A DNA stretch of 44,944 bases from Bacteroidales bacterium (GTDB lineage Bacteria; Bacteroidota; Bacteroidia; Bacteroidales; UBA12077): positions 1 to 44,944 of the forward strand of contig JAUWQL010000009.1 of NCBI GenBank assembly GCA_030611105.1, in the 5' to 3' direction. Of the stretch, positions 7,601 through 15,398 are shown piece by piece. Under the pieces are notes generated by a model. That model did no database searches. It had not been told where the DNA came from and was given only the letters and a program-made list of their open reading frames with translations. Made by a program: the position numbers and the translations under genes. Within the stretch, counting starts at the first letter, position 1, and each line of letters begins with the position of its first letter.

Positions 7601-10600
7601 TTGGAAATAAAATTATTAAATAAAGTTATTAAGGAACATTCAAAAATTATTGAATGTACAAATACTATTAGCAAAGCAAAAAGATTATTTTTAAGCAATC
7701 TTACCGGCTCTGCCCGGAGTCTTTATATTTCCAATATCATAAATAATCTTAGTTGTAATCATTTAATAATACTTCCCGATAAAGAAGAAGCTGCCTATTT
7801 TCAAAATGACATATCAATTATTTCAGATCAAAAAACAATATTTTTCCCGACTTCATTTAAAAGATCGATTGTTTATGGGCAAGAAGATAGTTCAAACCTG
7901 TTATTAAGAGCAGAAACATTACAACTACTTGCAAACAATGAAAAATTAATTGTTGTTACTTACCCTGAAGCAATTATCGAAAAAGTTATTAATAAAGATA
8001 ATTTATTAAACTCTACTCTAAAACTGAGTGTTGGCGAACAGCTTTCAATTGATTTTATACAAGAGCTTTTGCAGGAATATCATTTTCAGTATGTCGATTT
8101 TGTTTACGAACCTGGTCAATATTCAATACGAGGAAGTATTATAGATATTTTCTCATTTGCATCAGATTTGCCTTACAGAGTTGATTTTTTCGGTGATGAA
8201 GTTGAATCGATAAGATCATTTGATATAGAAAACCAGTTATCTAAAGAAAATTTTTCTCAAATTTCAATTGTTCCCAAAATTGTCAATCCCGATAAAGACA
8301 ATACAGATTTTAAACAAACAGAGTCTTTTTTTCATTTTCTTGCACAAGATTTTATTGTTTGGACTGAGAATCTTACTTTCATCTTAGATAAAATAGCTGA
8401 AATTCAGAAAAAACTGAATGAACCAACAAAAGAAAACCAAATAATCTCTAAAGAAAATATACTTGAAGCTATCAGTAAGTCTAAATGTATTGAGTTTGGA
8501 CAGCACGGTTACTTTAAACAAAATGAAATTTTATTTAAAACATCGCACCAACCGGCATTTAATAAAAACTTTGAATTATTAGCTGATAACATTCTACAAA
8601 ACACGGAAAAGAATTACACAACTTATATTTTATCAGATAATGAAAAGCAAATTGAGCGACTCGACGCTATTTTTAATGATATAAACCCGGAAATAAAATT
8701 TGAACCAATATTAAAAACTATCCACGAAGGATTTATTGATCATGACCTAAAAATTTGTCTTTATACTGATCATCAAATTTTTGGACGATATCATAAGTTT
8801 AAAATAAAAAACAGCCTGCAAAAGAAAGAACAAATAACCATTCGCGAGTTAACAGGACTTCATCCGGGCGATTATATAGTACATATTGATCATGGTATTG
8901 GAAAATTCGGTGGTTTAGAGAAAATTGATATTAATGGGAAAACACAAGAAGCTATAAAGCTGGTTTATAAAGATCAGGATACTTTATATATTAGTATTCA
9001 TGCACTACATAAAATCTCAAAATATAAAAGCAAAGATGCAGAACCGCCTAAAATTTATAAACTCGGAACGGGTGCATGGCAAAAGCTAAAACAAAATACT
9101 AAGTCAAAAATAAAAGACATAGCTAAAGAACTGATTCAATTGTACGCACAGCGTAAGGAACAAAAAGGATTTGCTTTTTCGCCCGACACATATCTACAAA
9201 AAGAATTAGAATCATCATTTATATATGAGGATACCCCAGATCAGCTAACATCAACGAACTCAGTAAAAAACGATATGGAATCTGATACTCCTATGGACCG
9301 GCTAATATGCGGTGATGTGGGGTTTGGAAAAACCGAAATAGCAATACGCGCTGCTTTTAAAGCTGTTACCGATAGTAAACAAGTAGCCATTTTGGTTCCA
9401 ACTACAATATTAGCATTACAGCATTATCAAACATTTAAAGAAAGACTTGCAGATTTTCCTTGTAATACTGAGTATTTAAGCAGACTAAGGACAAGAAAAC
9501 AACAAACAGAAACAATCAAAAACTTAGCTGAAGGAAAAACTGATATTATTATAGGCACTCACAAATTAGTTGGAAAAGAAATCCGGTTTAAAAATCTTGG
9601 ACTGCTAATTGTTGACGAAGAACAAAAATTCGGAGTATCGGTAAAAGAAAAATTGAAAAAAATAAAAATAAATGTTGATACTTTAACACTAACAGCTACA
9701 CCAATCCCTAGAACTTTACAATTCTCAATGATGGGTGCACGTGACCTTTCTATAATTAATACACCTCCTCCTAACAGGTATCCAATAATAACAGAACTAC
9801 ATACTTTTAATAAAGACATTATAAAAGAAGCTATTGATTACGAATTTCAACGTAACGGACAAGTATTTTTTATTCATAACCGGATTCAAAATATTCAGGA
9901 AATTGAGATTCTTATTAATAATCTTTGCCCCGATGTTAAAACGGTTGTTGTACACGGACAAATGGAAGGTAATAAACTTGAAAAAGTTATGCTCGATTTT
10001 ATCAATTACGATTATGATGTTTTAATTGCAACAACTATTGTTGAATCTGGCTTAGATATTCCGAATGCGAATACTATAATTATTAATAATGCTCAAAATT
10101 TTGGATTAAGCGATCTTCATCAGCTACGAGGCAGGGTTGGTCGTTCAAACAAAAAAGCTTTTTGTTATTTGATCGCCCCTCCGTTAACCTCTGTAACTCA
10201 AGAAGCAAGAAGAAGATTAAAAGCTATTGAAGAATTTTCAGAATTGGGTAGTGGATTTAATATTGCAATGCAGGATTTAGATATCAGAGGAGCAGGAAAT
10301 CTTCTGGGAGCTGAACAAAGCGGATTTATTACCGATATTGGCTTTGAAACTTATCATCGGATTTTAAATGAAGCCATCTTAGAACTCAAAGAATCGTCTT
10401 TCCAGGAACTTTATGAAAAAGAGCAAGAACAAGAAATAGAGAAACAAATTGCACAACAAAAGTTTATTACTGATTGTCAAATTGATACTGATCTCGAACT
10501 ACTTTTTCCTGATAATTATATTAATAATATTTCTGAGAGAATCAGATTATATCGAGAATTAGATAATATTGAAACTGAAGAAAAACTTCTAAATTTTGAA

Positions 10601-10918
10601 AGTCAATTAAAAGATAGATTTGGGGATTTACCTTCACAAACAGTTGAATTAATGAATGTAGTCCGATTACGGTGGCTGGCTGTTGAACTAGGTTTTGAAA
10701 AAATAATTTTAAAAAATAAGAAGATGGTTGCCTATTTTATCAGTAATCAGGAATCTCCTTATTACAAATCAACAATATTTTCTAAAATTTTAGGTTTTAT
10801 TCAACAAAACCCAAAAGATATAAAAATGAAAGAAACAAATAACAAACTGACCTTGAGTTTCGATCATACTAAGAATGTGCAAAATGCAATTGATAAAATT
10901 CAGAAAATATTAGTATAG
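7601..10918 (+). CDS. mfd: Transcription-repair coupling factor
   Basis: A 1105-residue Mfd, the ATP-driven translocase that removes RNA polymerase stalled at DNA damage and recruits UvrA. Domains in order: UvrB-homology modules (about 1-340), the CarD-like RNA polymerase interaction domain (about 420-490, from HPGDYIVHIDHGIG), a superfamily 2 helicase core (GDVGFGKTE near 570, DEEQKFG near 672, TATPIPRT, QLRGRVGRS near 840) and a C-terminal TRCF domain (about 935-1070). The length is normal. No ATG lies near the expected N-terminus. An in-frame stop at 7586-7588 limits extension, and conserved N-terminal sequence begins right after TTG at 7601, so TTG is the probable start. It is probably a monocistronic gene, between the fbp terminator and coaX. 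Confidence 0.95.
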   Translation: MEIKLLNKVIKEHSKIIECTNTISKAKRLFLSNLTGSARSLYISNIINNLSCNHLIILPDKEEAAYFQNDISIISDQKTIFFPTSFKRSIVYGQEDSSNLLLRAETLQLLANNEKLIVVTYPEAIIEKVINKDNLLNSTLKLSVGEQLSIDFIQELLQEYHFQYVDFVYEPGQYSIRGSIIDIFSFASDLPYRVDFFGDEVESIRSFDIENQLSKENFSQISIVPKIVNPDKDNTDFKQTESFFHFLAQDFIVWTENLTFILDKIAEIQKKLNEPTKENQIISKENILEAISKSKCIEFGQHGYFKQNEILFKTSHQPAFNKNFELLADNILQNTEKNYTTYILSDNEKQIERLDAIFNDINPEIKFEPILKTIHEGFIDHDLKICLYTDHQIFGRYHKFKIKNSLQKKEQITIRELTGLHPGDYIVHIDHGIGKFGGLEKIDINGKTQEAIKLVYKDQDTLYISIHALHKISKYKSKDAEPPKIYKLGTGAWQKLKQNTKSKIKDIAKELIQLYAQRKEQKGFAFSPDTYLQKELESSFIYEDTPDQLTSTNSVKNDMESDTPMDRLICGDVGFGKTEIAIRAAFKAVTDSKQVAILVPTTILALQHYQTFKERLADFPCNTEYLSRLRTRKQQTETIKNLAEGKTDIIIGTHKLVGKEIRFKNLGLLIVDEEQKFGVSVKEKLKKIKINVDTLTLTATPIPRTLQFSMMGARDLSIINTPPPNRYPIITELHTFNKDIIKEAIDYEFQRNGQVFFIHNRIQNIQEIEILINNLCPDVKTVVVHGQMEGNKLEKVMLDFINYDYDVLIATTIVESGLDIPNANTIIINNAQNFGLSDLHQLRGRVGRSNKKAFCYLIAPPLTSVTQEARRRLKAIEEFSELGSGFNIAMQDLDIRGAGNLLGAEQSGFITDIGFETYHRILNEAILELKESSFQELYEKEQEQEIEKQIAQQKFITDCQIDTDLELLFPDNYINNISERIRLYRELDNIETEEKLLNFESQLKDRFGDLPSQTVELMNVVRLRWLAVELGFEKIILKNKKMVAYFISNQESPYYKSTIFSKILGFIQQNPKDIKMKETNNKLTLSFDHTKNVQNAIDKIQKILV

Positions 10919-10998
10919 GGTAAAATTATTTATATTAATCTTTATTTACAGAATATTTTTATAATTTTACGAGCTGATTTTAAACACCTTAATGTTCA

Positions 10999-11733
10999 AT
11001 GAACCTAACCATCGATATTGGAAATACCAGAAATAAATTTGCTGTTTTTGATAAAAATAAAATTGTTGATATAATAACAGATAGCGAGTTATCTGTTTCT
11101 GTTATCCAAAATATATTAACGAAATATTCTAATATTGAAAACGCCATTCTTTCAACAGTAAAAAACATTGATTCTTCAATAAAATCATACTTGAGTTCTA
11201 GCCTAAACTATTTTATAGAGCTAGATGAAAAAAGCAAAATTCCTATCGGGAATTTTTATAAAACAAAAAGTACGCTGGGAAAAGATCGTTTAGCAGCAGT
11301 AATTGGAGCAAACAATATTTATCCTGACACGAGCGTTTTGGTCATTGACATGGGTACAGCAATAACTTTTGATCTTCTTAATAAAAATAATCAATACTTA
11401 GGTGGAGCAATTTCTCCAGGTTTAGAAATGAGATTTAAAGCTTTAAATCATTTCACTGGCAAATTACCATTACTTAATAAAAGCGAAAGTTATAATATTA
11501 TCGCTGACAACACTACAGATGCTATTATATCCGGAGTACAAAACGGAATTATTTTTGAAGTTGATAGCTATATATACTCTCTAAAAAACAAATATGATGA
11601 CTTGAAAATAATTTTAACCGGAGGTGATGCTATTTTTTTTGATACAAAGTTAAAAAATACCATCTTTGTAAATTTGAATTTAAATAACATAGGATTAAAC
11701 AGAATTTTAGAACATAATATAACACATGATTAA
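10999..11733 (+). CDS. coaX: Type III pantothenate kinase
   Basis: A 244-residue CoaX, which phosphorylates pantothenate, the first step of coenzyme A synthesis, in the ASKHA fold. The phosphate loop DIGNTRNKF (6-14), GKDRLAA (94-100) and DMGTAITFD (117-125) contain the expected residues, including D6 and D117. Type III enzymes need a monovalent cation and are not feedback-inhibited by CoA; this is family knowledge. The gene heads a row of envelope genes and its end overlaps the next gene by 8 bp, indicating translational coupling with the outer-membrane protein. This arrangement is familiar from Bacteroidota. Confidence 0.92.
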   Translation: MNLTIDIGNTRNKFAVFDKNKIVDIITDSELSVSVIQNILTKYSNIENAILSTVKNIDSSIKSYLSSSLNYFIELDEKSKIPIGNFYKTKSTLGKDRLAAVIGANNIYPDTSVLVIDMGTAITFDLLNKNNQYLGGAISPGLEMRFKALNHFTGKLPLLNKSESYNIIADNTTDAIISGVQNGIIFEVDSYIYSLKNKYDDLKIILTGGDAIFFDTKLKNTIFVNLNLNNIGLNRILEHNITHD

Positions 11734-13030
11734 AAAATATCTTTTTATAATAGGAATTATCGCATTAACCAATATATATTCATTCAGTCAAAGTGTAACT
11801 AATTCTCCATATTCAAGATTTGGAATTGGAGACATTGATCGCAACGGATTTAATAGTAGTAGAGCAATGGGAGGCCTTTCGACAGGACTTAGAGTAAACA
11901 ATCAAATCAATTACATGAATCCCGCTGCAATAAGTGCTCAAGACACTATGTCGTTTATTTTTGATTTAGGTGTAAATGGCATTTTTAAAAATATGGAATC
12001 AACGTCAACCAGCGCACAATATAATGACTTTTCGTTTGATCATTTAGCTATGTCATTTCCCATTAAAAAATGGTGGTTTGCAAGTTTTGGTGTAACTCCT
12101 TATTCAAAAATAGGATACAACATTCAACAAACAGAACCTTCTGAATATAATGACACCATTAATAAACATTTCGATTATTATGGAAATGGGGGCATTAACC
12201 AAATATTTTTAAGTAACTCTTTTATTCTATTTAAAAATCTTGCGGTTGGCTTTAACGTAAATTATTTATTCGGTACCGTGGAACAATATAACCAGGCTTA
12301 TCTTGATACACAGGATAGTTATGCTACTGTTGTTTCTAATAAGATTTCTTTGAGCAAAATAACATACGATATTGGCTTACAATATCATGATGAATTTGAA
12401 AACAAGTATTTTTATGTTTTTGGATTAACTTATTCCAACAAAATCAAATTTAACGGCACAAATGAAAGCGCTGTATTAATGACAGAAAACTATAACTTAT
12501 ACGGTGTTAATGTTGTTGATTATCTGGCATACTATTCCAGTAAATTTGACACAATCTCTTCTGTTACAAGCAATATTAAAGTAGAAATCCCTGCAAGATA
12601 CAGTGTTGGGTTTACGGCCGGTATTAAAAATAAATTAACTGTTGGTTTTGATTATACATATCAGGACTGGTCTAATATTGAATCATTCAATACTAGTGAT
12701 AATTTTGATGTTGATGAAAGTTTTAAATTTGGTTTTGAATATACCCATGATAAATATTCACTAAGAAATTATTATAAAAAAATAAGTTATAAGGCTGGTA
12801 TGTACTTAAACAACAGCTATCTTAAACTAAATAATGAACAAATAAAAAATTATGGCATAACATTTGGATTAGGTTTCCCGATAGCCAACCAAAAAACAAG
12901 TCTTAATTTATCTTGTACAATTGGGAAAAGAGGCACAACAGATAATGGTTTAATTGAAGAAAATTATACGGCGATTGGTATTAATATAACATTATATGAT
13001 TTCTGGTTCATAAAAAGAAAATTTCAATAA
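11726..13030 (+). CDS. Outer-membrane beta-barrel protein
   Basis: A 434-residue exported protein. Residues 1-21 are a signal peptide (MIKKYLFIIGIIALT ... FSQS). The mature start SPYSRFGIGDIDRNGF and the following asparagine/aromatic-rich strands match the Bacteroidota outer-membrane proteins that follow coaX and loosely resemble the OMPP1/FadL type. Alternating hydrophobic strands with aromatic girdles fill the whole length, and the chain ends in WFIKRKFQ. A transport role is possible, but no substrate can be named. It overlaps coaX by 8 bp and is followed 16 bp later by the TPR gene, so the row is probably one operon. Confidence 0.75.
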   Translation: MIKKYLFIIGIIALTNIYSFSQSVTNSPYSRFGIGDIDRNGFNSSRAMGGLSTGLRVNNQINYMNPAAISAQDTMSFIFDLGVNGIFKNMESTSTSAQYNDFSFDHLAMSFPIKKWWFASFGVTPYSKIGYNIQQTEPSEYNDTINKHFDYYGNGGINQIFLSNSFILFKNLAVGFNVNYLFGTVEQYNQAYLDTQDSYATVVSNKISLSKITYDIGLQYHDEFENKYFYVFGLTYSNKIKFNGTNESAVLMTENYNLYGVNVVDYLAYYSSKFDTISSVTSNIKVEIPARYSVGFTAGIKNKLTVGFDYTYQDWSNIESFNTSDNFDVDESFKFGFEYTHDKYSLRNYYKKISYKAGMYLNNSYLKLNNEQIKNYGITFGLGFPIANQKTSLNLSCTIGKRGTTDNGLIEENYTAIGINITLYDFWFIKRKFQ

Positions 13031-13046
13031 TTAAAAATTTATAAAA

Positions 13047-14390
13047 ATGAAAACAATAACAAAAGGGATTTTAACAACTTTGTTTTTAACGCTTACCATC
13101 GGTTTTGTTTATGGGCAAAAAGGTGTTGAAGATGGTTCAAAATATGGACATGGTGAGGATAGTATTCGTTGTATAAAGAATTTATCTTTATATAGAGAAT
13201 ATGTGAAACAGAAAAACTATGACATTGCATTAGATTTTTGGGTAATTGTTTATACTGAATGTCCAAAAGCAAGTATATATATATACATTGATGGTATTAA
13301 GATGATCGAAGAGGCTATAAAACAAGAAGAAGATGCTGCTCAAAAAGAAATTCTTCTTGATAGTATGATAAAAATTTATGATAAAAGAATAAAATACTAT
13401 GGTCAAAAAGGTTTTGTTTTAGGGAAAAAAGCAATTGATTTTATAAAATACTCTGAAAAGACAGTTGAGAATATGCAAAAGGGATATAATTGTTTAAAAG
13501 AATCAATTACTCTCCAAAAATATAAAAGCGGGGCTGCTCAGTTATTAACCTTTATGCAAGCATCAAATTCATTATTTCAGGCAAATGCAATTGAAGGAGG
13601 ACAAGTTGTAGAAGATTACGCTACAATATCAGAAATAGCCGATTACATTATTGCTAACAAGAAAAAAGGCTGGCAAAATGTAGAAAAAGCAAAACCTTCT
13701 GTCGATCAGGTTTTTGAAAATAGTGGAGCTGCTCAATGTGAAAATTTAATTCCTCTATATGCTAAAAAGTTTGAGGAAACGCCAGAAGATATTGAGGTTC
13801 TTACCAAATCAACAGATATGTTAAGAGCTACAAAATGTACAGAATCAGAGCTTTTCTTCGAAATGGCTGTTAAATTAAATTCTTTAGCACCAACTGCAAA
13901 ATTAGCTTATGAACTTGCTAAACTAACAAACATAAACGATAAGTTGGAAAATTCTACAAGGTATTATAAACAAGCTATTGATTTAGAAATAGAAGATGTT
14001 CAAAAAGCTAAATATTACTTAGAGTTAGGTGATGTAACACGTCGTTTAGGCAATTACTCACAAGCAAGAACTTATGCTTTAAATTCTATTGAATTAGATG
14101 TTACCAGTGGTTATCCGTACTTATTAATTGGTAATATTTATGCTGCAGCCAGCAAATCATGTAGTGAAGAAGAATATCATCAAAAAGCTGTTTATTGGGC
14201 TGCTGTTGATAAATTTATTAAAGCAAAATCTGTTGACCCTGAATTAACTGATGATGCCAATAGATTCATCGAAGCATACAAACCTCATTTCCCTGATAAC
14301 GAAACCATATTCTTCAATGGAGATAAAGAAGGTGGTTCTTATACAGTCAAATGTTGGATAAATGAAACAACTACAGTTAGAGCAAGATAA
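13047..14390 (+). CDS. Exported TPR-repeat protein
   Basis: A 447-residue secreted protein with a signal peptide (residues 1-23, MKTITKGILTTLFLTLTIG, cleavage after VYG). A conserved start (YGHGEDSIRC, NLSLYREYVKQKNYD) is followed by helical repeats. TPR-like pairs are clear at about 280-400 (YELAKL...YYKQAIDLE, YLELGDVTRRLGNYSQART). It ends with a short Thr/Arg-rich tail. The protein probably acts as a periplasmic or outer-membrane scaffold. The gene always seems to travel with coaX, the OMP and lptC in this phylum, which suggests an envelope-assembly role, but the partner is unknown. Its 3' end overlaps lptC by 29 bp. Confidence 0.78.
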   Translation: MKTITKGILTTLFLTLTIGFVYGQKGVEDGSKYGHGEDSIRCIKNLSLYREYVKQKNYDIALDFWVIVYTECPKASIYIYIDGIKMIEEAIKQEEDAAQKEILLDSMIKIYDKRIKYYGQKGFVLGKKAIDFIKYSEKTVENMQKGYNCLKESITLQKYKSGAAQLLTFMQASNSLFQANAIEGGQVVEDYATISEIADYIIANKKKGWQNVEKAKPSVDQVFENSGAAQCENLIPLYAKKFEETPEDIEVLTKSTDMLRATKCTESELFFEMAVKLNSLAPTAKLAYELAKLTNINDKLENSTRYYKQAIDLEIEDVQKAKYYLELGDVTRRLGNYSQARTYALNSIELDVTSGYPYLLIGNIYAAASKSCSEEEYHQKAVYWAAVDKFIKAKSVDPELTDDANRFIEAYKPHFPDNETIFFNGDKEGGSYTVKCWINETTTVRAR

Positions 14391-14961
14391 CGTTTTAAGT
14401 AAGACTTACTTAAAAAGCATAATTATTCCCGCAATTGCGGGAATAATTATGCTTTTTGCATCTTGTGAGCAAAGTAACATTGAAATAATCAATACAATTA
14501 CAAGCGAATCAAACGCCCCAACATTATCAGTTACAAATACTGAAATAATTTTTACTAAAAATGCGCTAATTGAAGTAAAAATAATATCAAAGCAAATAAA
14601 CAGGTATTTAAATGTTGAAGACCCTTATACCGAATTTCCACAAGGATTGTATGTAGAATTTTATGATTCTACACAAACTGTTACTTCATATATTAAAGCA
14701 AATTATTGCATTTACGATGAAACTGAAAAGTTATGGACTGCCGAAAATGATGTAGTATCGGTAAGTAATGAAGGAAATACTTTAAATACAGAATTTCTTA
14801 TTTGGGATGAGAGGAAAGGAAAAATATACTCCGATAGATATGTTCGAATTACTAATGAAGATGGAATTATTCATGGAAAAGGATTTGAAGCTAATCAGGA
14901 TCTATCAAACTGGACAATCAAAAAAACTTCAGGAACCATAAATATTGATAATGAAAAATAA
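14362..14961 (+). CDS. lptC: LptC-like lipopolysaccharide export lipoprotein
   Basis: A 199-residue LptC/YrbK-type protein, the periplasmic link that passes LPS from the LptBFG transporter to LptA. After the N-terminal segment it carries a lipobox ending FASC with Cys35, so it is a lipoprotein, as is usual in Bacteroidota. The beta-jellyroll core (about 50-190) shows the LptC-like pattern YxEFPQGLYVEFYD ... KLWTAENDVV ... ERKGKIYSDRYVRI. The ATG at 14362 lies inside the TPR gene (29-bp overlap). No later start leaves a usable signal peptide. Most of the hydrophobic signal segment is encoded by a perfect 46-bp DNA palindrome, which is very unusual. lptB, lptF and lptG are not nearby. Confidence 0.8.
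   Translation: MKQLQLEQDNVLSKTYLKSIIIPAIAGIIMLFASCEQSNIEIINTITSESNAPTLSVTNTEIIFTKNALIEVKIISKQINRYLNVEDPYTEFPQGLYVEFYDSTQTVTSYIKANYCIYDETEKLWTAENDVVSVSNEGNTLNTEFLIWDERKGKIYSDRYVRITNEDGIIHGKGFEANQDLSNWTIKKTSGTINIDNEK
14412..14457 (+). repeat. Perfect 46-bp palindrome inside lptC
   Basis: The left arm AAAAAGCATAATTATTCCCG plus CAA is followed directly by its exact reverse complement, giving 23 bp per arm with no spacer and the axis between 14434 and 14435. It lies 22 bp after the TPR stop codon. It has an intrinsic-terminator appearance in both directions (A-tract, stem, T-tract), yet it encodes the lptC signal peptide (SIIIPAIAGIIMLF). A transcript could form a very stable hairpin between the TPR and lptC coding parts. 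Confidence 0.9.
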
Positions 14962-15151
14962 ATTAGCACGTAGTCTCGAAGTTCTTTGGGTAGTTATTTC
15001 TGTTCTTTGCTTATTTACTGCAATACATCAAACATATTACGAAGGATTTTCAAAAAGTTATATCTTTTTTATATTCTCGTTTGTAGCTTTTATCATGTAT
15101 CTTTTAAGACGACAAATTAGAAAATCAAAGAAAGATAATTCCAATGTATAA
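14951..15151 (+). CDS. Small two-helix membrane protein
   Basis: A 66-residue protein with two predicted membrane helices (about 9-29, LEVLWVVISVLCLFTAIHQT, and 39-55, YIFFIFSFVAFIMYLL) and a strongly basic tail (RRQIRKSKKD). The ATG at 14951 lies within the last codons of lptC (11-bp overlap), so translation is likely coupled. The charge pattern suggests that both ends face the cytoplasm. I do not recognise a family with certainty; small proteins of this kind are common behind lptC in Bacteroidota. An LPS-export accessory role is only a guess from position. Confidence 0.65.
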   Translation: MKNKLARSLEVLWVVISVLCLFTAIHQTYYEGFSKSYIFFIFSFVAFIMYLLRRQIRKSKKDNSNV

Positions 15152-15303
15152 TCCGTTTATATATGGGTTATATAGATTTTTACTTTTTCATTTTAATTAT
15201 ATAACGTAACCATTCTAAACTTCAAAGTACCACATTATGCGACATTTTGAAGAAGAATTGGTATTATATACTTTAAAATTTCGAAAAGAAGATAATAAAA
15301 TAT

Positions 15304-15365
15304 TAAATTTGCGAGTTAATATTTTCGCCTTTTGGCACTAAAAATAATTTATATTAGTATATTCG
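15304..15365 (+). promoter_or_regulatory. Two candidate promoters of the ppiD-like gene
   Basis: TAAATTTG (15304-15311) is a full -7 match. TATATTCG (15358-15365) is a second, with TTTG at 15331-15334 about 23 bp upstream. Either would give a short leader to the ATG at 15399. The 247-bp gap 15152-15398 shows no gene, so the foldase gene probably has its own transcription. Confidence 0.4.
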
Positions 15366-15398
15366 AACCTTTAAAAATTTTGACAAAAACAATATTCA

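Noticed and set aside
13270-13285. TA-repeat tract in the TPR gene
   Set aside because: It encodes Ser-Ile-Tyr-Ile-Tyr in frame and is too short to be a meaningful microsatellite.
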